Below, piece after piece: positions 40,646 to 48,327 of a stretch of DNA of 64,000 nt. Both the position numbers and the translations under genes were made by a program. Below the pieces are notes generated by a model. The model was not told the origin of the DNA. It made no database searches and saw only the letters and a list, made by a program, of their open reading frames with translations. The stretch's first letter is position 1; each line of letters begins with the position of its first letter. Origin of the DNA: Scybalosoma faecavium (lineage in GTDB: Bacteria; Bacillota; Clostridia; Christensenellales; Christensenellaceae); contig DVKG01000012.1 in the NCBI GenBank assembly GCA_018716135.1, positions 62,001 to 126,000 on the forward strand, read 5' to 3'.

Positions 40646-42000
40646 ATAATGTTCAGCTTAGACCATTTGCCGGTGCTATACCTTAGGATAGCTATCAGGA
40701 AGTTTATTGTCCATCCTATAGGCACGGCTATCCATACCGCTCCCACGCCCATCGTTCCGCACATAATATGCGCAAACAGCACTCTCTCCGTGAGATTGCA
40801 GAAATTTCCCAACATGAAGAAGCCCACGTCCCCCGAGCCGCGCAAAACTCCGTCCGTCGTTTGCTTTAGACCGAGCATAACGTAAAAATACGACAAAAAT
40901 TTTAAATTCTCCAGACCTATTCTCAGCGCCTCGGAGGAACTGCTTTCATCCAGAAAAACAGATATAAAAGCCTCTCCGAATAACTGCATTACAACAAGCA
41001 CCACAGCCGCCATGACCGTTATCATAACTACCGCCGTCTTATACCCCGCGCGAACTCTGTCCGCCTTGCCTGCGCCGATGTTTTGTGCCGTAAAAGTTGA
41101 GACGGCGTTCCCCGCAGCTATCATAGGCATTATTACTATCTGATCTATCTTGTTCGCCGCTGCTACGCCCGCCACGGCAGAGGAGCCAAAGCTGTTAACC
41201 ACGCCCTGCACCAGCATTATTCCGACAGATATTATTGACTGCTGTACAATAGACGGCACTGCAACCCGTACCATATCTTTAAGCAGCGGAACGGAAAATT
41301 TTATATATTCCTCATCCGTTTCATATCTTCTGTTAAGTCTGCGGATAAGTATTGTAAAACTGCACACCGCCGATATAGCCTGCGCAATCAGCGTCGCCCA
41401 CGCTACGCCGGGAACAGCCATGTTAAATTTTATAACAAACAACAAATCCAACGCTACGTTCAACACGGATGAAAAGATCAGCAGCATCAGCGGCGTGCGC
41501 GAATCTCCGAGCGCATTAAATACCGACGCAAACACGTTGTACATAAACAAAAAGGGCAGCCCAAAAAAGTATATTCTCAAATACGACAGACAATCAGAAT
41601 AAATGTCCGACGGAGTTCTCAGAAGCGTCAGAATTTGAGGTGAAAAAACCGCCCCTACAACAGCCAGAATCAGACTGAGCAAAAAAACAGACTTCAGCGC
41701 GGTCAATACAGCAGTTTTCATATCGGCTATTCTTTCCGCACCCAGGAGCTGAGAAATTATAACCGAGCATCCCACTCCGGCGCCTGTCGCCACAGCGATA
41801 AACACGGCCGTTATCGAAAAGCACGTTCCGCCCACCGCCGCGAGCGCGCCTTCTCCGACGTAATTCCCTACAACTACCGAATCTATCAGATTATAAAACT
41901 GCTGAAACAGATTCCCCAAAATAAGCGGTATTGTAAAAGCGATCAAGCTCTTCGCAGGGCTGCCGCTTACCATGCTCAGCTTTTTTTCTGTTTTTTGCAT
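40630..42000 (-). CDS. MATE family efflux transporter
   Basis: 456 residues, 12 membrane helices in two six-helix halves: LIAFTIPLILGNLFQQFYNLIDSVVVGNYVGEGALAAVG (1-50) and VRVAVPSIVQQSIISVGIMLVQGVVNSFGSSAVAGVAAANKIDQIVIMPMIAAGNAVSTFTAQNIGA. It extrudes drugs or metabolites in exchange for Na+ or H+. The last three residues and the TGA fall in the end of the tandem repeat, so the original C-terminus may have been replaced by repeat sequence. Own promoter, RBS CGGAGGTAGTAT. Confidence 0.93.
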   Translation of the reverse strand: MQKTEKKLSMVSGSPAKSLIAFTIPLILGNLFQQFYNLIDSVVVGNYVGEGALAAVGGTCFSITAVFIAVATGAGVGCSVIISQLLGAERIADMKTAVLTALKSVFLLSLILAVVGAVFSPQILTLLRTPSDIYSDCLSYLRIYFFGLPFLFMYNVFASVFNALGDSRTPLMLLIFSSVLNVALDLLFVIKFNMAVPGVAWATLIAQAISAVCSFTILIRRLNRRYETDEEYIKFSVPLLKDMVRVAVPSIVQQSIISVGIMLVQGVVNSFGSSAVAGVAAANKIDQIVIMPMIAAGNAVSTFTAQNIGAGKADRVRAGYKTAVVMITVMAAVVLVVMQLFGEAFISVFLDESSSSEALRIGLENLKFLSYFYVMLGLKQTTDGVLRGSGDVGFFMLGNFCNLTERVLFAHIMCGTMGVGAVWIAVPIGWTINFLIAILRYSTGKWSKLNIITVNR

Positions 42001-42021
42001 ATACTACCTCCGATATGTAGA

Positions 42022-42050
42022 ATGATACATTATTTAAACCGCTAAATCAA
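42022..42050 (-). promoter_or_regulatory. Promoter of the MATE transporter
   Basis: On the minus strand TTGATT (42050-42045), 17-bp spacer, TATCAT (42027-42022). Confidence 0.65.
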
Positions 42051-42069
42051 GATCTTTATATCTTAATAG

Positions 42070-42099
42070 TTGTATAAACAAAAGGCTATGTGTTACAAT
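42070..42099 (+). promoter_or_regulatory. Promoter of moaC-moaA-MOSC
   Basis: TTGTAT (42070-42075), 18-bp spacer, TACAAT (42094-42099) with TG two bases earlier. The start near 42106 makes the in-frame ATG at 42105 unusable and supports the start at 42135. No molybdenum-cofactor riboswitch fits in the short leader. Confidence 0.65.
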
Positions 42100-42134
42100 A
42101 GCTTATGGCACATAAAACAGAAGGAACTTGTGAT

Positions 42135-42605
42135 ATGGGATTAACTCACATCGACGAAAAAGGCGCGGCGCGAATGGTAGACATCAGCGCAAAAAATCAC
42201 ACTGACCGCAAGGCTTCCGCGCAGGCGGTTGTATACATGAACTCATCTGCACGCGATATGCTGCTCCGAGGCACAGCTAAGAAAGGCGACGTTCTGCCCG
42301 CTGCCAGAATAGCAGGCATAATGGCAGCGAAACAGACATCAAATCTGATACCTCTTTGTCACCCCCTGCCTCTCACAGGAATTACGGTGGATTTTGAATA
42401 CTTAGACGATGGAATACGCATTGTTTCCTCCGTTAGCTGTACGTATGGCACCGGCGCGGAAATGGAAGCTCTGACCTGCGCAAGCGTAGCCGCTTTGACA
42501 GTCTACGACATGCTCAAAGCCGCGGACAAAAGCATGATAATATCCGACGTAATGCTTCTGAGCAAGAGCGGCGGAAAAAGCGGAGATTATAACAGGGAGC
42601 TTTAA
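42135..42605 (+). CDS. moaC: Cyclic pyranopterin monophosphate synthase MoaC
   Basis: 156 residues from ATG 42135, which has AAGGAA eight bases before it and gives the normal MoaC start LTHIDEKGAARMVDIS. Further signatures: AGIMAAKQTSNLIPLCHPLPLTGI, GTGAEMEALTCASVAALTVYDMLKA, and KSGGKSG. With MoaA it converts GTP to cyclic pyranopterin monophosphate, the first step of molybdopterin synthesis. The stop touches the moaA ATG. Confidence 0.96.
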   Translation: MGLTHIDEKGAARMVDISAKNHTDRKASAQAVVYMNSSARDMLLRGTAKKGDVLPAARIAGIMAAKQTSNLIPLCHPLPLTGITVDFEYLDDGIRIVSSVSCTYGTGAEMEALTCASVAALTVYDMLKAADKSMIISDVMLLSKSGGKSGDYNREL

Positions 42606-43550
42606 ATGCTGGACGCATACGGACGTAAAACTGAATATCTGAGGCTGTCCGTTACAGAAAAATGCAATCTTTCATGTATCTACTGCAAAAGCAAGCTCTG
42701 CGCAAATCCAACGGCAGAACTGTCGGCAGACGAATTCGGCGTCATCATTCAGGCAGCTGTATCACTCGGTATGACCAAGCTGCGGCTAACGGGCGGAGAG
42801 CCTCTCATGCGCAGAGATCTTGAAAGAATCATAGCTTCTGCAAGCACAGCAGGCTTCAAGGAAATATCTCTCACCACTAACGCTCAAGGGTTTTCTAAAA
42901 GAGCCGCAGATTTGAAAGCAGCAGGACTCAACCGCATAAACATAAGCGCAGACTCTCTGGACGCAGAAAAATACCGCCGCATAACTGACGGCGGAGAGCT
43001 TAATGAGGTTTTCTCTGCCATAGATACAGCTTCAAGCGTCGGGCTTCTGCCTATAAAGCTCAACGTCGTCGCTATGCGCGGAGTAAACGATGATGAAATA
43101 CTCGAATTCGCCAAGCTCGCGAAGCATCGGGACATCGACGTCCGCTTCATAGAGCTTATGCCTATAGGGCCGCTGAACAGCCGTTTTGATATGCGCATTA
43201 GTCAGAATGAAATACTCAGCGCTCTTCCCAAGCTCCGGCGAATACCTCCACGTTATTCGGCTTCGCCCTCCGTCGATTACACAGCAGACGGCTTTCTCGG
43301 AAGAATAGGTTTTATATCTCCTCTTTCATGCCGCTTTTGCAGCCAATGCAACAGAATACGTATAACGTCTGACGGTTACGTAATGCCATGCCTGGGACAC
43401 GATTTGCAGTATGATCTCAAACCTGCTCTGAGCTTGGGAACAGAAGCCGTAAAAGAGATTATTCTCACTGCTGTTTCCGCAAAACCTCAGGGGCATGAAT
43501 TCTGCACAGCCAATCCGCGAAAACGGCAAATGTATCAGATAGGAGGATAG
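42606..43550 (+). CDS. moaA: GTP 3',8-cyclase MoaA
   Basis: 314 residues, radical SAM enzyme. N-terminal cluster motif EKCNLSCIYCK, SAM-binding LRLTGGEPLMR, and the C-terminal second cluster CRFCSQCNRIRITSDGYVMPCLG. It ends in Gly-Gly, as MoaA proteins do, which is needed for activity. It acts with MoaC on GTP. The gene begins at the base after the moaC stop and precedes the MOSC gene by one base. Confidence 0.96.
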   Translation: MLDAYGRKTEYLRLSVTEKCNLSCIYCKSKLCANPTAELSADEFGVIIQAAVSLGMTKLRLTGGEPLMRRDLERIIASASTAGFKEISLTTNAQGFSKRAADLKAAGLNRINISADSLDAEKYRRITDGGELNEVFSAIDTASSVGLLPIKLNVVAMRGVNDDEILEFAKLAKHRDIDVRFIELMPIGPLNSRFDMRISQNEILSALPKLRRIPPRYSASPSVDYTADGFLGRIGFISPLSCRFCSQCNRIRITSDGYVMPCLGHDLQYDLKPALSLGTEAVKEIILTAVSAKPQGHEFCTANPRKRQMYQIGG

Positions 43551-43551
43551 A

Positions 43552-43986
43552 ATGGCTAAGGTTATCTCCGTCAACATAAGTGAGCAAAAAGGCACAATAA
43601 AAAAACCCGTCGAGAGCATAACCGTGGCGCCCGACTCTGGCGTACTGGGAGACGCGCACGCAGGTCCGGGGCTCCGGCAGATAAGTATGCTGGCTAACGA
43701 AAGCATAGAAAAAATGCGCAAATTCGCACGAGATCTCAAGCCCGGTGATTTCGCTGAGAACATAACTACCGAGGGAATAACGCTTCACACTCTGAATACA
43801 GGCACGAAAATACGCATAGGCAGCGCAGTCTTGGAGGTCACACAAATAGGCAAACAATGTCACAGCGGCTGCGAAATAGCTAAAAAGACAGGCGCGTGCA
43901 TAATGCCGCGGGAGGGCATTTTTGTTCGCGCAATAAATAAATGCGAAATATATCCCGGAGACGAAATAACAATACTGAACAAATAA
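43552..43986 (+). CDS. MOSC domain protein
   Basis: 144 residues consisting of one MOSC domain: VLGDAHAGPGLRQISMLANESI, GDFAENITTEGI, and IGKQCHSGCEIAKKTGACIMPREGIF with the conserved Cys that can carry sulfur. Such single-domain proteins are placed in molybdenum-cofactor sulfuration or Fe-S metabolism by similarity. Third gene of the moaCA operon; RBS is in the moaA end (GGAGGATAG). Confidence 0.92.
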   Translation: MAKVISVNISEQKGTIKKPVESITVAPDSGVLGDAHAGPGLRQISMLANESIEKMRKFARDLKPGDFAENITTEGITLHTLNTGTKIRIGSAVLEVTQIGKQCHSGCEIAKKTGACIMPREGIFVRAINKCEIYPGDEITILNK

Positions 43987-43999
43987 TACAGTTTTTAAA

Positions 44000-44040
44000 A
44001 TGCCGTATGCAGTTCCACATCTGCATACGGCATTATTGTT
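44000..44040. terminator. Bidirectional terminator between the MOSC gene and htrA
   Basis: A 13-bp perfect stem (44000-44012 with 44021-44033), eight-base loop, TATTGTT on plus and TTTTAAAAAC on minus. Confidence 0.9.
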
Positions 44041-45332
44041 CAACTCATAACCTCGCGCATTCTATTGTAGTTTCCTACCGGAACGCTTATTTCCAGAGTT
44101 TCTCCGTCTCTCCATACAGCACAGTTCAATTGATCTCCCTCGTTAGAGCTGTTTATTATCTGCGATACATCGTCCTGTTCAGTTGTAGATATACCGTTTA
44201 TAGATGTTATAACATCTCCGACCTCAACGCCGGCAGCGGCGGCGTTTCCCCCGCCCATAAAGCCTGCTACATAGAGACCCGCCGGCATATTGTCCTGACC
44301 CGTCTCTGAACGTATATCTTCTGTAACTTCCGCATAATAAAGCCCGAGTCCGGGTTTAAATTCTATATCCTCATAATCCTTGCTCGCCTGCTGTACCAAC
44401 TCAACAACTTTGTTTATTGGTATTGCAAAACTAATCCCGTCCGCATTAATAACTTCTCCGCTGGCGTCCATAGTGGAAACCAAGCTTTTGAGAGTGACCA
44501 TTCCTATGACCTGGCCTGACGTGTTGATAAGCGGTCCGCCGCTGTTGCCCGGGTTCAAAGCCGTATCCGTCTGAATAAAAGTCTGTGTTTCGTCATTATA
44601 AGTTATTTCTCGAGCGGCAGAGCTCACGTAACCTACAGTAACGCTTCTCGACAGGTTTACTCCCATGCCTTGAGGATCTCCTATGGCAAACACCTGATCG
44701 CCTGCTCGCAGGGTATCTGAATCTCCCAAGGATATGGGCTTCAAGGTATCCGAATTTACTTTTATTAAGGCCACATCAGCCGTTGCGTCTCCGCCTATAT
44801 ATTCCGCATCCAATATAGTTCCGTCGTTAAATTCAGCCTCTATAGAATCTCCTGCCGAGACGACATGATAGTTCGTCGCAATATATCCGTTAGAGGTCAG
44901 CACGAAACCTGAGCCTCTGCCCTGCCTTTCGCCCGAACGATACATAGTAACGCTTACAACACTGTCCATCGCCTGATCTGCTAAATCAGGTATCGGATTA
45001 GATAAATTTGCAGAAATCTCAGAGCCCGTGTTCAGCTTGCCCAAATCTGACAAAACTCCTGAACCTGAGAATGCGCCGGATTGCAGATACCACCCCAGAA
45101 GGACGCCGGCAGCGAACACAACAATTGCGATAATTATAAAAAGCGGTTTTTTCGAACGCTTCTTTTTTTGCTTTTTAGCCTTTATGTGCTTGGCAGTTCT
45201 ATCCTGCTGACGTTTCGGAGGCGTATAATTGTCTTTTTTATCTGCTCGCGGAGCGTCGTCCGAGAGAGGAATCTGCTTAGAATGCCATCGTTCAAACAGC
45301 TCCGTATCTTCATTTGATCTATCTATCGCCAT
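44040..45332 (-). CDS. htrA: HtrA/DegP-type membrane serine protease
   Basis: 430 residues. A basic cytoplasmic N-terminus (KHIKAKKQKKKRSKKP), one membrane helix (LFIIIAIVVFAAGVLLGWYL, about 64-84), S1C protease domain with His in ATNYHVV, Asp in DATADVALIKV and Ser in NPGNSGGPLIN, and a C-terminal PDZ domain (GLYVAGFMGGGNAAAAGVEVGDVITSING). It cleaves misfolded proteins outside the membrane. The stop of the histidine kinase touches its start and the RBS GGAAGGAG lies inside the kinase gene, as in WalRK-type or CssRS-type loci where the protease is part of an envelope-stress circuit. Confidence 0.95.
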   Translation of the reverse strand: MAIDRSNEDTELFERWHSKQIPLSDDAPRADKKDNYTPPKRQQDRTAKHIKAKKQKKKRSKKPLFIIIAIVVFAAGVLLGWYLQSGAFSGSGVLSDLGKLNTGSEISANLSNPIPDLADQAMDSVVSVTMYRSGERQGRGSGFVLTSNGYIATNYHVVSAGDSIEAEFNDGTILDAEYIGGDATADVALIKVNSDTLKPISLGDSDTLRAGDQVFAIGDPQGMGVNLSRSVTVGYVSSAAREITYNDETQTFIQTDTALNPGNSGGPLINTSGQVIGMVTLKSLVSTMDASGEVINADGISFAIPINKVVELVQQASKDYEDIEFKPGLGLYYAEVTEDIRSETGQDNMPAGLYVAGFMGGGNAAAAGVEVGDVITSINGISTTEQDDVSQIINSSNEGDQLNCAVWRDGETLEISVPVGNYNRMREVMS

Positions 45333-47159
45333 TTATTCTCCTTCCTTTTCGTCCGAAGGCTCTATAGTTAAGTCTGCCATTTCAACCTCAGGCAAATCTT
45401 TAATATTGAGCGGAGCTGTATCTAAGCTTATCTCGGGTTCTGCATTCTGCTCAGGAATATTTTGAACAGCATCTTCGCTCTCCTTTTGTTCCTGTACTGC
45501 CGACCGCGTTTCAGTCTGCTTAGCTTCAGATTCTTTTATATTAGAAGATTTAACTTTTTTAGCTTGATATTTATGTTTCGCCTTGCTCCTTTCGCGCGAC
45601 TGCTGCTCCTTTTCCCGCTCTCTTTTTGGTTTATGATCAAAACGGGATTTGAATGCTGCGCGCTGGTTCTGAAGCTCAAGATCTTTTGGTGAAACTGTAA
45701 AAGTGAATATCGTCCCGGTCTCCGCTTTAGACGTAACCCAAATATCTTCTCCGTGCTGCATTATTATATTCTTAACTATAGACAGACCTATACCCGTTCC
45801 TCCTGCCTTGCGATTGTGCGACTTATCTACCTTAAAGAACCTGTCAAACACAAAAGGCAAATCCTCCGGCGGTATTGTCTGACCCGTATTAGAAATGCTT
45901 ACGTTTATCTTGCCGTCCAGCTTATGCGTCCAGACTTTTAGTTCGCCTCCGGGCTGACAGAATTTCACCGCATTGTCTATTAAGTTCGTAAGCACCTGCG
46001 CAAATCTGTCCTTATCCGCATATATTATGTCGTGCGTCTCCGGAATATTTACGACTACTTCTATAGATTTATCCTCAATTTTAGTAATAAACTTTATCAG
46101 CGTCTGACGTATCAGTTCATTTATGTCCCACTCCGTCTTGTTTAGCGGAAATTGACCTGATTCAAACTTAGCCAAATCCAAGAGATCGCCGATGAGTGTG
46201 TTAAGTCGTTTTGTTTCGGCAAGCACAATTTCCATGTATTGCTTCTTATCCGCTTCTTCTATAGTATCGTCTAAGATCGCCTGCACAAAGCCTTGTATAG
46301 ACGTCAGCGGACTTTTCAACTCGTGCGATACGTTAGCAACAAAACTGGTTCGAGTATACTCGTATTTCTGCAATTCGTTCGCCATCATATTGAATGTATC
46401 AGCCAACTGACCTATCTCGTTTTCATCCTGAATATCCAAGTGTTTTTCAAAGTTCCCCCGCGCGAGTTCTCGCGCCGCGAGATTAATCTTGCGGAGAGGC
46501 TTGCTTATCTTATAAGATGAATGCATCACAAGAAGAAACGCCAGCAAAGCCGAAATTACACCCGACAACAAAATCTGAACATAGAAATACGACATCATCT
46601 GTTTGAACCGCGTCATCTTTGTGTGGACAAGTATTCCCGCTATATTATTTCCGCCCGAGCTATACGGCATACATACAGACACTACAGGCGTGCCGTAAAT
46701 ATCGTTATCGTACCCTACGTTATAAACCGTGCGTCCGGCGAGAGCCTCGGAGAGCATATCCGAACGCACCGCCAGCAATTTCTGTTCATTGCTGGCCAGA
46801 TCTGCACTTCCGGTATATTCAAATCTGACTATGCCATAGCTGTCAACGATAAGTATTTGAGTATTATCATATCGAGCTATCTGCTCTAAATTCTTTTTCA
46901 AACTGTCGTCTATATTGAAGCTGTATTCATCCAACAATTTTGAAATGGATTCCGCACTTTCTGTCAGGTTTTGTTTACAACTATCTATCTCATTCGGTCT
47001 CACAGTAAATGTTGTAAAAAGCATAACTGCTATAAGGCAAAAAGCAATAACAAAAAAATAGGTAGCAGAAAGACGGCTGCGCACCGTCTTAAAGCGAATC
47101 AGCGGCGTGCGCTCCTCCTTGTTTTTGCGCGTATCCTCTCTGCTCAACCTAAGATTCAT
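45333..47159 (-). CDS. Membrane sensor histidine kinase with long charged C-terminal tail
   Basis: 608 residues. Two membrane helices (about 30-50 and 190-215) flank an extracellular sensor; HAMP domain follows (YKISKPLRKINLAARELARGNF), then HisKA (ANVSHELKSPLTSIQGFVQ, phospho-His) and the ATPase (DLIDNAVKFC; DRFFKVDKSHNRKAGGTGIGLSIVKNI). A 110-residue Lys/Glu/Gln-rich, probably unfolded tail (about 500-608) is unusual for this family. With the response regulator encoded six bases upstream and HtrA downstream it makes an envelope-stress or wall-homeostasis system. Confidence 0.94.
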   Translation of the reverse strand: MNLRLSREDTRKNKEERTPLIRFKTVRSRLSATYFFVIAFCLIAVMLFTTFTVRPNEIDSCKQNLTESAESISKLLDEYSFNIDDSLKKNLEQIARYDNTQILIVDSYGIVRFEYTGSADLASNEQKLLAVRSDMLSEALAGRTVYNVGYDNDIYGTPVVSVCMPYSSGGNNIAGILVHTKMTRFKQMMSYFYVQILLSGVISALLAFLLVMHSSYKISKPLRKINLAARELARGNFEKHLDIQDENEIGQLADTFNMMANELQKYEYTRTSFVANVSHELKSPLTSIQGFVQAILDDTIEEADKKQYMEIVLAETKRLNTLIGDLLDLAKFESGQFPLNKTEWDINELIRQTLIKFITKIEDKSIEVVVNIPETHDIIYADKDRFAQVLTNLIDNAVKFCQPGGELKVWTHKLDGKINVSISNTGQTIPPEDLPFVFDRFFKVDKSHNRKAGGTGIGLSIVKNIIMQHGEDIWVTSKAETGTIFTFTVSPKDLELQNQRAAFKSRFDHKPKREREKEQQSRERSKAKHKYQAKKVKSSNIKESEAKQTETRSAVQEQKESEDAVQNIPEQNAEPEISLDTAPLNIKDLPEVEMADLTIEPSDEKEGE

Positions 47160-47165
47160 GAGTCT

Positions 47166-47846
47166 TTATTTCACCTCAAACTTGTATCCTACAGACCAAA
47201 CCGTTTTTATCTGCCAATTATGCTCGCCTGCCAGCTTCTCTCTCAGACGTTTTATATGCACATCCACCGTGCGCGAATCTCCGTAGAAATCGAAATCCCA
47301 CACTTTTTGAAGAAGCTGCTCGCGCGTAAACACCTTGTTGGGATGAGACGCAAGAAAGTACAGCAGCTCCAGCTCCTTCGGCGGAAGCTCTATATTCTCT
47401 CCGTTGTACACTACCGAGTAAGTCGATAAAGAGATTTCTAAATCCTCATATTTTATCGTTTCTACTTCCGTCACGCTGGGTTCTGATCTGCGCAGCACTG
47501 CTTTTATTCTCGCAATAAGCTCCTTAGGCTCGAACGGTTTTACGATATAATCGTCCGCACCCATCTCAAGCGACAATACCTTGTCAAAAGTATCGCTCTT
47601 CGCCGTCAGCATGATTACGGGGACGTTGCTCTCTTTTCTTATGAGCTTTATCACTTCCATACCGTCCATACCCGGCATCATAATATCCAGCAAAACGAGG
47701 TCCGGATTAATCTGGGCAAACATATCAATGCCCTCTTTGCCGTTGCCGGCAACGTGTATATCCATTCCCTCTTTTTCCAAATAGAGCTTTATAACTTTAC
47801 ATATATTCTCATCATCATCTATGAGCAGTATTGTATTCTTTACCAT
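47166..47846 (-). CDS. OmpR-family response regulator
   Basis: 226 residues: receiver domain with phospho-acceptor in PDLVLLDIMMPGMDG, acidic pair LLIDDDEN and Lys in IVKPFEPKE (all intact), then a winged helix ending TVDVHIKRLREKLAGEHNWQIKTVWSVGYKFEV. Partner of the kinase encoded immediately downstream. PhoP/WalR-like in sequence; target genes unknown. RBS AAGGAGAAATA. Confidence 0.95.
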   Translation of the reverse strand: MVKNTILLIDDDENICKVIKLYLEKEGMDIHVAGNGKEGIDMFAQINPDLVLLDIMMPGMDGMEVIKLIRKESNVPVIMLTAKSDTFDKVLSLEMGADDYIVKPFEPKELIARIKAVLRRSEPSVTEVETIKYEDLEISLSTYSVVYNGENIELPPKELELLYFLASHPNKVFTREQLLQKVWDFDFYGDSRTVDVHIKRLREKLAGEHNWQIKTVWSVGYKFEVK

Positions 47847-47861
47847 AAATAATATTTCTCC

Positions 47862-48290
47862 TTAATCGACTGCGATTATATTTATGCCGTTTCTTTTTAA
47901 CAGCGCAGCCGTAACTCCGTCGCCGTCTTTAAGTTTACCTTTAAAGCCGCCGTCGTATATTCTGCCCAGTCCGCACGATGGGCTTTTGCTCTTCAGATAC
48001 GCCGTCGTAACTCCGTTTTCCAGAGCTGTTCTCAGCGTGATATTCGCACCGATGACAAATTGACGGGTAACATCCTCCCCGTCTTTCGTAAGCACCTTCG
48101 CTTCTCCAAGCAGCACGCTTTCCCCATCTCCTCCTGCTATTTCACAAGGAGATCTGGGTATGCTGAGACCTCCGCTGCATTCCGGACACACGGGTATAGC
48201 TTCACCCTCTGTATCCAAAATCTCGGAACACGAGCGCGCATCATATCTGCATTTATAACCCAAAAGACATGCACTGACTATCGCTTTCAT
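47862..48290 (-). CDS. DUF523 domain protein
   Basis: 142 residues. Family pattern: SACLLGYKCRYDA, VCPECSGGLSIPRSPCEI, and LKSKSPSCGLGRIYDGGFKG with several conserved Cys that may bind a metal or cluster. Function of DUF523 unknown. ATG 48290 follows TTGGAGAG. Lies between mutS2 (37 bases) and the response regulator (15 bases), so it is probably co-transcribed. Confidence 0.9.
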   Translation of the reverse strand: MKAIVSACLLGYKCRYDARSCSEILDTEGEAIPVCPECSGGLSIPRSPCEIAGGDGESVLLGEAKVLTKDGEDVTRQFVIGANITLRTALENGVTTAYLKSKSPSCGLGRIYDGGFKGKLKDGDGVTAALLKRNGINIIAVD

Positions 48291-48327
48291 TTTACTCTCC
48301 AAATGTGAACATCGTATGAACAAGACG

